Source of the DNA: Gordonia sp. PDNC005 | GTDB lineage: Bacteria > Actinomycetota > Actinomycetes > Mycobacteriales > Mycobacteriaceae | Assembly: GCF_016919385.1 (NCBI RefSeq) | Contig: NZ_CP070351.1 | Span: forward strand, 2,542,001-2,606,000 | DNA length: 64,000 nucleotides | Reading direction: 5' to 3' | The notes under the pieces: generated by a model | What the model saw: the letters and a program-made list of their open reading frames with translations, nothing else | Databases searched by the model: none | What the model was told of the DNA's origin: nothing | In this document: positions 39,850 to 49,075 of the stretch, one piece after another | Position numbering within the stretch: the stretch's first letter is position 1 | How the letters are laid out: every line of letters starts with the position of its first letter | Translations under genes and position numbers: made by a program

Positions 39850-41619
39850 TCAGCGCGGGGCCTTGGCCGCCGCGACGTCTGCCGGGTAGTCGTCATAGAA
39901 CGGCACATAGCCGTCGGCGCGGCCCTTGAGCACCCACACCTCGTCGTCGCCGACGTCGTTGAAGCCCTGGTCGCGCAGCTCCACCTTGCGGTTCTTGAAC
40001 GTGGACGTCACTTCGAGTTCGTCGACGAACCGCACGAACAGCGGCACCGCGTACGCGGGCAGCGATGCGTACAGCTGGTCGGCCAGCTTCTTCGGGTCCG
40101 GCCGCTGATCACCCGTGAGCGTGATCGAGACCATGCCGGCCTTACCGTCGCAACCGGGGACCTCGACGCCGTACGCGACCGCGCCGTCGATCGTGTGGTC
40201 CTCGCCCGCCGCGCCCTCCACCTCGGTGGTCGCGACGTTCTCCCCCTTCCAACGGAAGGTGTCGCCGAGTCGGTCGACGAAGGTGATGTGCGAGAACCCG
40301 ATGTCGCGAACCAGGTCACCCGAGTTGAAATACGCGTCGCCCTTCTTGAAGGCGTCGCGGACGATCTTCTTCTCGGTCTCTCGCGAATCGGTGTAGCCGT
40401 CGACCGGGACACGCTCGCTGATCTCGGCGATCAACAGACCGGGCTCGCCCTTCGGAACTGCGACGAGGCGGCCCTTGGCGTCGCGCTTGGGCTGGCCGTC
40501 CGCGTCGTACTCGACGAGCTTGAACGGGAGCGGACAGAATCCGACGGTCCGCTTGACCCCGAAGACGTTGACAAACGCCAGGTTGAGCTCGCTGGCGCCG
40601 TAGAACTCGACGACACGGTCGATCCCGAAACGGTCGACGAACTCGTCCCAGATCTCGGGGCGGAGTCCGTTGCCGACGATGAGGCGCACCGCATGCGCGC
40701 GGTCGGTCGGCTTCTCCGGTTGGGCCAGCAGGTAGCGGCACAGTTCACCGATGTACGAGAACGCGGTCGCCCGGTTCTCGATCACGTCGTCCCAGAAACG
40801 GGACGCGGAGAACTGCTTGCCCAGGGCCATGCACGCGCCGCTTGCGAGGACTGCGCCGAGGGACACCGACACCGCGTTGTTGTGGTACAGCGGGAGGGCC
40901 ACATACATGGTGTCCGACGGGCGCAGACGCACGGCGAGACCGCCGATGCCCGTGTAGTTCGCCAGCCAGCGGTTGTGGCTCATCACGCTGGCCTTGGGCA
41001 GGCCGGTGGTGCCGGAGGTGAAGATGTAGAACGCGAGCGTCGATGCCGGAAGCGTCGCGGTGACCACCGGGTTCGCCTCCGACTTCCCCGCTGCCGCCTC
41101 CTCGAGCGCCGCGAAGTCGAGGATGTGCTCGGGGTGGCGTTCGGGACTCATCGAGTCGAACGCCTCGTCGCATTCGGGGTCGCGGATCAAGATGTTCGCG
41201 TCGAGCAGCGACATGCTGTGATCGATGACGTCGCCGCGCTGGTTGTAGTTGAGCATGCCCGCGACCGCGCCCAGTTTGAGTACCGCGAGAATCACCAGCA
41301 GGTCGGTCGGATTGTTCTTCGACAGGATCCCGACGACATCGCCGACTTTGACTCCGCGTTCGGTCAGCACCGCGGCGTATCGATTGACTGTGCGATTGCA
41401 CTCGCCGTACGACGACGACTCGCCGTGCCATCGGACGAAGGGCCGGTCCGGGTGGTCGGCGGCGAGCTGCGCGAAGATCTGGCCGATGCTGTTCTTCTTG
41501 TCCGGGGACCGGAAGATCATGTTCGGCGCATGACGAGCCATTCCGGGCAGGTCGGGGGCCATCTTGACGACACCCTTGAGAATGTCGGTGAACCCTACCT
41601 TGGTGGGCACTGTGTTCAT
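39850..41619 (-). CDS. fadD6: Long-chain acyl-CoA synthetase (FadD6-like)
   Basis: 589 residues from the ATG at 41619. AMP-forming ligase: FYIFTSGTTGLPKASVMSH (P-loop), YGASELNLAFVNVFG, TFRWKGENVATTEVE and FKNRKVELRDQG. The A3/A5 motifs suit very-long/long-chain enzymes of the VLACS/FATP branch. Downstream of the LOG genes and 32 nt upstream of folP2 in the same direction, as in M. tuberculosis (Rv1206-Rv1207). GGAG lies 11 nt before the ATG. Confidence 0.92.
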   Translation of the reverse strand: MNTVPTKVGFTDILKGVVKMAPDLPGMARHAPNMIFRSPDKKNSIGQIFAQLAADHPDRPFVRWHGESSSYGECNRTVNRYAAVLTERGVKVGDVVGILSKNNPTDLLVILAVLKLGAVAGMLNYNQRGDVIDHSMSLLDANILIRDPECDEAFDSMSPERHPEHILDFAALEEAAAGKSEANPVVTATLPASTLAFYIFTSGTTGLPKASVMSHNRWLANYTGIGGLAVRLRPSDTMYVALPLYHNNAVSVSLGAVLASGACMALGKQFSASRFWDDVIENRATAFSYIGELCRYLLAQPEKPTDRAHAVRLIVGNGLRPEIWDEFVDRFGIDRVVEFYGASELNLAFVNVFGVKRTVGFCPLPFKLVEYDADGQPKRDAKGRLVAVPKGEPGLLIAEISERVPVDGYTDSRETEKKIVRDAFKKGDAYFNSGDLVRDIGFSHITFVDRLGDTFRWKGENVATTEVEGAAGEDHTIDGAVAYGVEVPGCDGKAGMVSITLTGDQRPDPKKLADQLYASLPAYAVPLFVRFVDELEVTSTFKNRKVELRDQGFNDVGDDEVWVLKGRADGYVPFYDDYPADVAAAKAPR

Positions 41620-41661
41620 GGGTTGCTTCACTCCTCACGCCGGACGGTGAACGCCGTCACC

Positions 41662-42210
41662 TTACCGTAGAGTCAGTTCATTCATGGCGGCGGACACCGA
41701 GTCGACCACCACGAGCCGGTCCATCGCCCGGTCGGAGACGAATCCGCGAGCGCGCAGATCGTCGAGCCAGGCGAGCATCGGATCGTAGAACCCGCCGTGG
41801 TTGACCATCACGACGGGCTTGTCGTGAACCCCGAGGTAGGCACCGGTCCACGTCTCGAACAGCTCCTCGAACGTGCCGACCCCACCGGGCAGTGTGATGA
41901 AGCCGTCGGACATCTCATCCATCAGCCGCTTCCGCTCGCGCATCGTGTCGGTGACGATCAACTCGTCAGAGTCCAGATCGGCCACTTCCAACGCCATCAA
42001 ATGCTCGGGAATGATGCCGATCGTCTTTCCGCCGGCTCCGCGCGCGGCGCGGGCGACGCTGCCCATCATGGAGATGTTGCCGCCCCCTGACACGAGCGTG
42101 GCCCCGGCCGCGGCGATCGCCTTGCCGGTGTCGGCGGCAAGACGCAGGTACTCCTCGTCGACCGGGCCCGACGCGCAGTACACGCAGATCGCGAGCGCAT
42201 CGCGAGTCAC
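41662..42210 (-). CDS. LOG-family protein (cytokinin riboside 5'-monophosphate phosphoribohydrolase)
   Basis: 182 residues. Lysine decarboxylase-fold LOG protein: SGGGNISMMGSVARAARG, and the catalytic-site signature PGGVGTFEELFETWT with RERKRLM. Homologous to M. tuberculosis Rv1205, which makes free cytokinins from AMP derivatives. GTG start overlaps the stop of the next LOG-type gene (GTGA). Confidence 0.9.
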   Translation of the reverse strand: MTRDALAICVYCASGPVDEEYLRLAADTGKAIAAAGATLVSGGGNISMMGSVARAARGAGGKTIGIIPEHLMALEVADLDSDELIVTDTMRERKRLMDEMSDGFITLPGGVGTFEELFETWTGAYLGVHDKPVVMVNHGGFYDPMLAWLDDLRARGFVSDRAMDRLVVVDSVSAAMNELTLR

Positions 42211-43019
42211 GGACGGATCGCCTTCTCGCAGACCGCCTGAACCGCTTCTTCAGGCGTGTCGACAAGCGTGATCAGATCGAGGTCCTCGGGTGAGATCTTG
42301 CCGTCGGCCACGAGCGTGTTCTTCATCCAGTCGACCAGCGGCCCCCAGAAGGCCCGGCCGACCAACACGATCGGGAAGCGCAGCACCTTGCGGGTCTGCA
42401 CGAGTGTCAGAGCTTCGAAGAGCTCGTCGAGAGTGCCGATGCCGCCCGGCAGGCACACGAACGCCTGCGAGTACTTGACGAACATCGTCTTGCGGACGAA
42501 GAAGTACCGGAAGTTGATCGCCAGCGTGACGTACGGGTTGATGTGCTGCTCGAACGGCAGCTCGATGTTGAGGCCGATGGACTGGGCGCCGGCTTCGAAG
42601 GCGCCCCTGTTCGTGGCCTCCATGGCGCCGGGTCCACCGCCGGTGATCACGGCGAAGCCCGCCTCACCGAGCCTGCGACCGACCTCGACGCCTAGGTTGT
42701 ACTCGTCGCTGCCCGGTTCCACCCGGGCCGAGCCGAACACGGTGACGGCCTCGGCGACACCGCTGAGCGCGTCGAAACCGGCGACGAATTCGGATTGGAT
42801 GCGCAGTACGCGCCAGGAGTCGTGGATGCGGCGATGATCAGCGAGCTGCGGGTCGCGCGGGTCGACCCATTCGAGCAGCGTCCGGTCGGTGGTGATCCGT
42901 TCCGCGTCTCCGGACACTCTGACCTGCGCGGCTCCGATGTGCCGCAGCGGCACCGCTTCGAAGGTCGCTTCGTCGTCGTCTGTGGGCTGCGCGTTCGCGC
43001 CGGGTTCGCCATCGGCCAT
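42207..43019 (-). CDS. LOG-family (TIGR00730) protein, longer paralogue
   Basis: About 270 residues. The C-terminal 200 residues carry VTVFGSARVEPGSDEYNLG, ITGGGPGAMEATNRGAFEAG and the PGGIGTLDELFEALT site. An N-terminal 70-residue extension is not found in short LOGs. Such type II or tRNA-linked nucleotide hydrolases are widespread. Coupled to the short LOG gene by 4 nt. Start uncertain (ATG 43019 or TTG 43037); neither has a good ribosome site. Confidence 0.85.
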   Translation of the reverse strand: MADGEPGANAQPTDDDEATFEAVPLRHIGAAQVRVSGDAERITTDRTLLEWVDPRDPQLADHRRIHDSWRVLRIQSEFVAGFDALSGVAEAVTVFGSARVEPGSDEYNLGVEVGRRLGEAGFAVITGGGPGAMEATNRGAFEAGAQSIGLNIELPFEQHINPYVTLAINFRYFFVRKTMFVKYSQAFVCLPGGIGTLDELFEALTLVQTRKVLRFPIVLVGRAFWGPLVDWMKNTLVADGKISPEDLDLITLVDTPEEAVQAVCEKAIRP

Positions 43020-43058
43020 GGAAGGAGACGCTACCAACCAGCGGGGCGTCTCACCGTG

Positions 43059-43505
43059 TCAGACGCGCACCTCGAACACCGGGAAGCCCTCCGCGACAGC
43101 AAGGATCTCGTCGTCCGACGAGGCGGCCGTGAGGCCGCAGACAAAGTCGGAAACCTGCCAGCCCCACTTGGTGAGGTAGTCACGGATGATCTCAGGCTTG
43201 GCGGCGTCATCGAGTTCCGCGAGGGTGACGGCGGCAGTGCGGCGGCCGCGGCGTAGCCCGACCGCTCCCCCAGCCCGAACGTTGCGCACCCATTGTGTGT
43301 TGCCGCGCGGCGAGAACAGGAACCTGCGTCCACCGACGTCGAGCACATTGACGGGCGTCCGACGGACCTCGCCGGTGCGCCGTCCCACCGTCCGCAACTC
43401 ATGGACGCCTTTCGGCGCGGCTCCGATCCTCGCGAGTCCGCCGACGAGCCGATTCGATGCGGTGAACATCGTCCCGCTCGGCGCCTCGTACCTGGTGTCG
43501 TTCAT
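43059..43505 (-). CDS. F420-dependent nitroreductase-family oxidoreductase (DDN-like)
   Basis: 148 residues. Split-beta-barrel protein of the deazaflavin-dependent nitroreductase family: ELRTVGRRTGEVRRTPVNVLDVGGRRFLFSP and NTQWVRNVRAGGAVGLRRG. Such enzymes use F420H2 to reduce quinones, nitro compounds or double bonds. The organism has the F420 genes. Co-oriented with the DUF2568 gene (15 nt gap), and under the divergent TetR. Confidence 0.88.
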   Translation of the reverse strand: MNDTRYEAPSGTMFTASNRLVGGLARIGAAPKGVHELRTVGRRTGEVRRTPVNVLDVGGRRFLFSPRGNTQWVRNVRAGGAVGLRRGRRTAAVTLAELDDAAKPEIIRDYLTKWGWQVSDFVCGLTAASSDDEILAVAEGFPVFEVRV

Positions 43506-43520
43506 GACAATCTCCTTCGT

Positions 43521-43871
43521 TCAGAAGTCTCGGTAGGGCGGCATCACGGCCGCCGTGTTGACCACGAGCGAGAACACGGCGAACGCCCACACGGTCGGCA
43601 ATCGAGCGCCCGCCGCCGCGAGCAGTGCCGTCGCCGCCACGTACAAGCCGATCTTGACCGCGTACTTCGCGACGGTCACGTCCATGACGGGCCGCGGGGA
43701 CGCGAACAGCGCCCACAGGGCCACCGCGGCAGCGACTGCTGCGAGTCCGGCGAGCACCCCCGGCCATCCGCGGCCGACCACCGCCCACACCCCGCCGCCG
43801 AGGACGCCGAGCATCAGGACCTCGCTCACGAAGAGCAGTCCGGCCAGTGACCAGAGATACGCGGTGACCAT
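43521..43871 (-). CDS. DUF2568 (YrdB-like) membrane protein
   Basis: 116 residues with about four helices (FVSEVLMLGVLGGGVWAV, PGVLAGLAAVAAAVALWALF, IGLYVAATALLAAAGARL, WAFAVFSLVVNTAAV). The ALWALFASPRP turn is typical of DUF2568. Function unknown. First gene of the operon controlled by the divergent TetR. Confidence 0.7.
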   Translation of the reverse strand: MVTAYLWSLAGLLFVSEVLMLGVLGGGVWAVVGRGWPGVLAGLAAVAAAVALWALFASPRPVMDVTVAKYAVKIGLYVAATALLAAAGARLPTVWAFAVFSLVVNTAAVMPPYRDF

Positions 43872-43891
43872 CTCAATCTCCCATGAATCGT

Positions 43892-43958
43892 GAACAGTGT
43901 TCTCGTTTCACGACGATACAACTCCACCTTCAATAAATCAAGAACGGTGTTCTCGTTT
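43892..43958. promoter_or_regulatory. Two TetR operator copies
   Basis: GAACAGTGTTCTCGTTT (43892-43908) and GAACGGTGTTCTCGTTT (43942-43958) lie 50 bp apart between the divergent DUF2568 and TetR genes. The core GAACAGTGTTC is palindromic. The first copy is 21 bp from the DUF2568 start. Confidence 0.65.
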
Positions 43959-43997
43959 ATTGGATCGGGCCCGACGGACATGCGACGATGTGAGGTG

Positions 43998-44708
43998 ATG
44001 AGCATCCCCGCCGAACCCGGAGTCCGAGCCCGCAATCGTGCCGCGCTTGAGTCACAGTTGCGCGACGTCGGACGCCGCCACCTCGCCGAACACGGCGCGG
44101 CGGCCCTCTCGCTGCGTGCCGTGGCGCGGGACATGGGGCGCACCCCGTCGTCGCTGTATCGATACGTCCGCGACCGCGACGACCTGCTGACCGTGCTCAT
44201 CGTCGACGCGTACGACGATCTCGGCGACGCACTCGACACCGCCGTGGCCGGTCATGAGCCCGACAAGCCGAGGTTCGAGGCGTTCGCGCACGCGCTGCGC
44301 GCGTGGGCCTGCGCGCACCCGAGCGAGTACGCCCTGCTCTACGGCTCACCGGTGCCGGGTTACCACGCACCCGCCGATGCGACCGCGCGTGCAGGCAACC
44401 GCCCGATTCTGGCTCTAGCCCGGATCGTCGCCGGTCTGGCCGGTGTGCCCGACGTCCCGGGCACCGACGCGACCCGACAGCGACGAGCCGTCGACGCCCT
44501 CCGGGCGGCGACTCGGGAAGACGGCGTAGTTGAACTCGGCCTGACCGCCGAGGTGCTGACCAGGACCGTCGCGGCGTGGAATCTGCTGCTCGGTGCGATC
44601 ACGAGTGAGCTTTTCGAGCAGTTGGGGCCCATCACCGATCGGCCGGACGACATCTGGGCCGGGATCGTCGACCTCGCCGGAGCACTCGTGTTTCCCACCG
44701 GATCGTAG
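43998..44708 (+). CDS. TetR-family regulator
   Basis: 236 residues from the ATG at 43998, with AGGTG 2 nt before the start and GAGGTG 5 nt upstream. Helix-turn-helix ALSLRAVARDMGRTPSSLYRYVRDRDDLL; C-terminal domain of the TetR_C_13-like type with WACAHPSEYALLYGSPVPGYHAPA. Divergent from the DUF2568-DDN operon; two operators lie between. Probably a drug- or quinone-responsive repressor of that operon. Confidence 0.88.
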   Translation: MSIPAEPGVRARNRAALESQLRDVGRRHLAEHGAAALSLRAVARDMGRTPSSLYRYVRDRDDLLTVLIVDAYDDLGDALDTAVAGHEPDKPRFEAFAHALRAWACAHPSEYALLYGSPVPGYHAPADATARAGNRPILALARIVAGLAGVPDVPGTDATRQRRAVDALRAATREDGVVELGLTAEVLTRTVAAWNLLLGAITSELFEQLGPITDRPDDIWAGIVDLAGALVFPTGS

Positions 44709-44719
44709 AAATGCGCTGC

Positions 44720-44759
44720 ATACGGCACGTTCACCCATATAGGCCAAAAGATGCCGTAT
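44720..44759. terminator. Weak inverted repeat, possible terminator
   Basis: ATACGGCA and TGCCGTAT, 24 bases apart, between the convergent TetR and dapE genes. The long loop makes it weak. No T run. Confidence 0.3.
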
Positions 44760-44770
44760 ACCGCGCGCTT

Positions 44771-45874
44771 TTACGACAAAAGGTAGGTGCGCAGTATCTG
44801 GGTCACCTGAGTGATCTGCTCGACGGGCACCCGCTCGTCGACTCGGTGCGCCAGGCTCGGGTCGCCGGGCCCCAGGTTCACGGCCGGGATGCCGAGCGCG
44901 GAGAACCGGGAGACGTCGGTCCAGCCGTACTTCGCGCGGAACTTGCCGTCGGCCGCGGCGACGAGCGCAGCCGCCGCGGGATGCGCGAGACCTGGCAGCG
45001 CGCCGGCCGCGGAGTCGGTGACCACGGCGGTCACTGCGCCGGACGCAAGCTCCGCGGCGAACACCTCACGCACGTGCTCAAAAGCCTGAGCCTCACTGCG
45101 GTCCGGGGCGAAGCGGAAGTTCACGTCCACGTACACCTCGTCCGGGATGACGTTTCCGGCCACGCCGCCGTGGACGCCGACGGCCGAGAGCCCTTCGCGG
45201 TACTCGCACCCGTCGATGTCGACTCGGCGTGGTTCGTACGCTGCGAGGGTGGTCAGAAGGCCGCCGAGTTTGTGGATCGCGTTGTCGCCCATCCACGCAC
45301 GTGCCGAGTGAGCGCGAGTGCCGGTCGCGGTGAACCGGACGCGCAGAGTGCCCTGGCAACCCGCCTCGATCAGGCCCGCGGTCGGCTCACCGAGGATCGC
45401 GACGTCACCGGAGAGCCAGTCGGGAAGGTCGCGTTCGATCGTGCCGAGTCCGTTGAACTCCGCGGCGATCTCCTCGCAGTCGTAGAAGATGAGCGTCAGG
45501 TCGTGGGCCGGTTCGTCCAGCGTCGCGGCCAGATGCAAGAAGACGGCGTCCCCCGACTTCATGTCGACGGTTCCGCACCCGTGCAGGACGTCGCCCTCCT
45601 CGTCGGTGACCGTCCGGCGTGACGGAACGTTGTCGACGATCGGCACCGTGTCGAGGTGTCCGGCGAGAATCACCCTGGTCGGCAGCCCACGGTTCGTCCT
45701 GGCGAGCACACAGTTCCCGTGTCGGACGACCTCGAATCCGGTCAGCTGGTCACGCAGGGCCGACTCCACCACATCGGCGATCAATGATTCGTCGCGGCTG
45801 ACACTCGCGATGTCGACGAGCGCAGCCGTCAGATCGATCGGGTCTGCGGACAGGTTCAGCTCAGGGGTGCTCAC
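44771..45874 (-). CDS. dapE: Succinyl-diaminopimelate desuccinylase
   Basis: 367 residues from GTG 45874. M20 metallopeptidase-fold enzyme: the zinc-binding GHLDTVP and [12 protein letters not shown], the catalytic [15 protein letters not shown], and the dimer-domain [18 protein letters not shown]. Makes LL-diaminopimelate for lysine and peptidoglycan. Divergent from dapD with 46 bp between, as in M. tuberculosis (Rv1202/Rv1201c). Confidence 0.95.
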   Translation of the reverse strand: MSTPELNLSADPIDLTAALVDIASVSRDESLIADVVESALRDQLTGFEVVRHGNCVLARTNRGLPTRVILAGHLDTVPIVDNVPSRRTVTDEEGDVLHGCGTVDMKSGDAVFLHLAATLDEPAHDLTLIFYDCEEIAAEFNGLGTIERDLPDWLSGDVAILGEPTAGLIEAGCQGTLRVRFTATGTRAHSARAWMGDNAIHKLGGLLTTLAAYEPRRVDIDGCEYREGLSAVGVHGGVAGNVIPDEVYVDVNFRFAPDRSEAQAFEHVREVFAAELASGAVTAVVTDSAAGALPGLAHPAAAALVAAADGKFRAKYGWTDVSRFSALGIPAVNLGPGDPSLAHRVDERVPVEQITQVTQILRTYLLS

Positions 45875-45908
45875 GACAATCCATCGTAGGCGCGTCGGAC
45901 TGCCCCGT

Positions 45909-45914
45909 TAGACT
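45909..45914 (+). promoter_or_regulatory. Probable -10 box of a leaderless dapD promoter
   Basis: TAGACT ends 6 nt before the dapD GTG; no ribosome site. It lies within the 46-bp dapE-dapD gap. Confidence 0.5.
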
Positions 45915-45920
45915 CGTGCC

Positions 45921-46886
45921 GTGACTACTCAAGGTGCTGTTGCCATTGGAATCGCCACCGTGTGGGAGAACGACGGTCAGACCACCGTCCTCGACACGTG
46001 GTACCCGACCCCTGAACTCGACGCGGCGCCCGGCGTCACCGGATCGACCGAGTTGACGGGCGACGACGTCCCGGCCGACCTGCGTCCGCTTGTCGGCGCC
46101 GACGAGGCCCGCGGCGTCCGCACGATCGCAGTCAAGACCGTGATCGCCGACCTGTCGGTCGCACCAGTCGACGCGCACGACGTCTACCTGCGCCTGCACC
46201 TGCTCTCACACCGTTTGGTGCAGCCGCACGGCGCCAACCTCGACGGCCAATTCGGGCTGCTCGCCAACGTGGTGTGGACCAACTTCGGCCCGTGCGCCGT
46301 CGACGGCTTCGAGCAGACTCGCGTCCGCCTGCGTGCCCGCGGCCACGTGACCGTCACGTCGATCGACAAGTTCCCGCGCATGGTCGACTACGTGTCGCCG
46401 TCGGGTGTCCGCATCGGCGATGCCGACCGCGTGCGTCTCGGCGCTCATCTGGCTGCTGGAACCACCGTCATGCACGAGGGCTTCGTGAACTTCAACGCCG
46501 GCACTCTCGGCACCTCGATGGTCGAGGGCCGCATCTCGGCGGGTGTGGTGATCGGCGACGGCTCCGACATCGGCGGCGGCGCGTCCACCATGGGCACCCT
46601 GTCGGGCGGCGGCAAGGAGATCATCACCATCGGCAAGCGATGCCTCCTCGGCGCCAACGCCGGCTGCGGCATCCCGCTCGGCGACGACTGTGTCGTCGAA
46701 GCCGGCCTGTACATCACCGCGGGCACCAAGGTGACCGGCCCCGACGGTTCGGTCGTCAAGGCCCGCGACCTCGCAGGCCGGTCGAACCTACTCTTCCGCC
46801 GCAACAGCGTCACCGGCGCCGTTGAGGTGACCGCCAAGGAGGGCGACGGCATCGAGCTCAACGAGGCTCTGCACGCCCACAACTGA
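45921..46886 (+). CDS. dapD: 2,3,4,5-tetrahydropyridine-2,6-dicarboxylate N-succinyltransferase
   Basis: 321 residues. Left-handed beta-helix acyltransferase: [63 protein letters not shown] and [21 protein letters not shown]. Uses succinyl-CoA in the DAP pathway, upstream of DapC and DapE, which are also in the window. Leaderless start. Followed by a very strong terminator. Confidence 0.96.
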   Translation: MTTQGAVAIGIATVWENDGQTTVLDTWYPTPELDAAPGVTGSTELTGDDVPADLRPLVGADEARGVRTIAVKTVIADLSVAPVDAHDVYLRLHLLSHRLVQPHGANLDGQFGLLANVVWTNFGPCAVDGFEQTRVRLRARGHVTVTSIDKFPRMVDYVSPSGVRIGDADRVRLGAHLAAGTTVMHEGFVNFNAGTLGTSMVEGRISAGVVIGDGSDIGGGASTMGTLSGGGKEIITIGKRCLLGANAGCGIPLGDDCVVEAGLYITAGTKVTGPDGSVVKARDLAGRSNLLFRRNSVTGAVEVTAKEGDGIELNEALHAHN

Positions 46887-46891
46887 TCCAG

Positions 46892-46968
46892 CTGCTGAAA
46901 AAGACCCGCTCATCGCCTCACGAGGGCAATATGCCCTCGTGAGGCAATGAACGGGTCTTTTTCAGCAG
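46892..46968. terminator. Very long bidirectional terminator hairpin after dapD
   Basis: Outer 17-bp stem CTGCTGAAAAAGACCCG / CGGGTCTTTTTCAGCAG, inner 14-bp stem GCCTCACGAGGGCA / TGCCCTCGTGAGGC with loop ATA. The A and T runs give a U tract on either strand. Total 77 nt, nearly perfect. Confidence 0.85.
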
Positions 46969-47463
46969 AAGATTCTGTCCTTCAGTTGAATGAACAACTG
47001 CGCCAACCGGCACATTCGGACTCATTCGAACACAGCATGTTGTTCATACCCCACCGAAGCGACGCAACGAGCCAGCCTCGACGAGGCTTTCGAGTGGACA
47101 GCGATAGGGCGATAGTTCAACCTCAACGCCCGTCGCGTCGCGAAACCGGTTCGGTCCATGTCTGGTTGAGTGCGATTCTCGTGAGTGTGCTCGTGGTCGG
47201 CGGGGCTCGCCTCTGAACGGTTCTGTGCCGACCTCAACACCTGGCAATCCGGCAACTCGACTGCCGGACCGTACGAGGACGGAGAAGCGATCGCTCGCAT
47301 CACCGCCGATTCGCTGTCGCACCACGGAATCGAAGATCCAGAAGCTGGTGGTCCGGGATCATTGACGGCCTCCTTGTTCGCGGGTGCCGCCACACCTGCT
47401 ACTGCGAGGACATGTGGGACGTCGTGGGGAACGCCTATCTTCCGTGAGCGATCAGCGGCGAGT
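46969..47463 (+). pseudogene. Probable remnant of a small secreted-protein gene
   Basis: 495 bp without an intact gene. One frame ends in WLSAILVSVLVVGGARL (signal or membrane helix) and stops at 47216; the adjacent frame continues as ASERFCADLNTWQSGNSTAGPYEDGEAIARITADSLS, which reads like a small secreted protein. A single frameshift near 47210-47220 would join them. I do not recognise the family. It may also be a short gene with an unusual start, or noncoding. Confidence 0.35.
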
Positions 47464-48579
47464 TCAGCCTAGGCGAGCGACGGCGGCGGCGATGCGTTCG
47501 TCGGTGGCGGTCATCGCCATCCGGATGTGCCGGGCGCCGGCAGGGCCGTAGAAGTCGCCGGGAGCGACGAGGATGCCGCGGTCGGCGAACCAGTCGAGAG
47601 TGGCGCGCGAATCCTCTCCTCGGGTTGCCCACAGGTAGAGGCCTGCCTCGGAGTCGTCGACTGTGAAGCCGGCACGCAGCACCGCAGCGCGCAGCTGATC
47701 GCGACGCGCGCGGTAGCGCTCGCGCTGGGCGTCGACGTGGGCGTCGTCGTTCAGCGCCGCGACGGTGGCGCCCTGGATCGGGAACGGCACGATCATGCCC
47801 GCGTGCTTGCGAACAGCGAGCAGTTCGGCGATCAACGCTCGGTCACCGGCGAGGAATCCCGCCCGGTACGACGCGAGGTTCGACACCTTCGACAGCGAGT
47901 GCATCGCGATGAGGCCGGTGTGATCGCCACCGCTGACATCGGGGTGCAGCACTGACAGCGCCTCCCCCTCCCAGGTGAGCCCCAGGTAGCACTCGTCGGA
48001 CACGATGACGGACCCGTGCTCCCGCGCCCAGTCGACGACCCCACGAAGGTGCTCGACGGACAGCACACGCCCGGTCGGGTTCGACGGACTGTTCAGGAAG
48101 ATCAGAGCGGGGACGTCGTCGCCGTAGTCCTCGACACGATCGGCGCGGACCGGGTTCGCACCGGCGAGCAGCGCACCCACCTCATACGTCGGGTAGGCCA
48201 CCTCGGGGATCACCACGGTCGCATCCGCGGGCACGCCCAACTGCGACGGCAGTCCCGCAACGGCCTCCTTTGTTCCCACCACCGGCAGGATCGACGACAC
48301 GTCCAGACCCGTGACACCGAAGCGTCGCGAAAGCGCTCCGACGGCCGCCTCACGCAGTTCGACAACACCGACGGTCACCGGGTAACCGGGGAACTCCGAC
48401 GACGCCGCCAGCGCCTCCCGGATCAGCGGATCGACGGGATCGACGGGTGTGCCGACCGACAGGTCGACGATCCCGTCGACATGCTCCGCGGCCCGCGCCT
48501 TCGCGCCTGCGATCGTGTCCCACGGGAAGTCGGGCAGTCCGGCGCTGACCGGTCGAAGCCGGTTCACGGGGCGAGTCAC
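47464..48579 (-). CDS. dapC: Succinyldiaminopimelate transaminase
   Basis: 371 residues from GTG 48579. PLP aminotransferase: PVVGTKEAVAGLPSQLGV, FLNSPSNPTGRVLS, VIVSDECYLGLTWEG, and SLSKVSNLASYRAGF with the Schiff-base Lys. The DapC role follows from the family and the fdxC neighbour, as in M. tuberculosis Rv1178/Rv1177. Completes the DAP branch with dapD and dapE. The start is 7 nt after the fdxC stop. Confidence 0.9.
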   Translation of the reverse strand: MTRPVNRLRPVSAGLPDFPWDTIAGAKARAAEHVDGIVDLSVGTPVDPVDPLIREALAASSEFPGYPVTVGVVELREAAVGALSRRFGVTGLDVSSILPVVGTKEAVAGLPSQLGVPADATVVIPEVAYPTYEVGALLAGANPVRADRVEDYGDDVPALIFLNSPSNPTGRVLSVEHLRGVVDWAREHGSVIVSDECYLGLTWEGEALSVLHPDVSGGDHTGLIAMHSLSKVSNLASYRAGFLAGDRALIAELLAVRKHAGMIVPFPIQGATVAALNDDAHVDAQRERYRARRDQLRAAVLRAGFTVDDSEAGLYLWATRGEDSRATLDWFADRGILVAPGDFYGPAGARHIRMAMTATDERIAAAVARLG

Positions 48580-48586
48580 GTCGAGA

Positions 48587-48913
48587 TCAGTCCTCTTCGC
48601 CCATCGGGGGCAGGCCCTTGATGAACGGCGGGTCGTACTCGGTCTTGCCGACCTTGCTGGCGCCGCCCGGAGAGCCGAGCTTGTCGAAGAAGTCGACGTT
48701 GGCCGACACGTAGGGCTCCCAATCGTCCGGCACATCATCTTCGTAGAAGATCGCCTCGACCGGGCACACCGGCTCACACGCACCGCAGTCCACACACTCA
48801 TCGGGCTGGATGTACAGCATCCGGCCACCCTCGTAGATGCAGTCGACCGGGCACTCTTCGACGCACGCACGGTCCAAGACGTCGACACACGGCTCGGCGA
48901 TGATGTAAGTCAC
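48587..48913 (-). CDS. fdxC: Seven-iron ferredoxin
   Basis: 108 residues. Two clusters: CVEECPVDCIYEGGRMLY and CVDCGACEPVCPVEAIFYEDD, the 3Fe-4S/4Fe-4S type of mycobacterial FdxC. The long C-terminal tail (WEPYVSANVDFFDKLGSPGG) is typical. Electron carrier; partner unknown. Upstream of dapC in the same direction. Confidence 0.93.
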   Translation of the reverse strand: MTYIIAEPCVDVLDRACVEECPVDCIYEGGRMLYIQPDECVDCGACEPVCPVEAIFYEDDVPDDWEPYVSANVDFFDKLGSPGGASKVGKTEYDPPFIKGLPPMGEED

Positions 48914-49075
48914 GTCGGTTCTCCTTCTTGTTCATTCCTGCTCGGCGCGAGGGCTGATCGCATCGAACACCACAACATCGCGGCCTTCGCAGACCGCACC
49001 GTACAAGACTATCCGTGCAGGTCCTGTCGACGGGAATCAGTGCACCCTGACCTGCAGAGATTTTTGCTCATGCCG

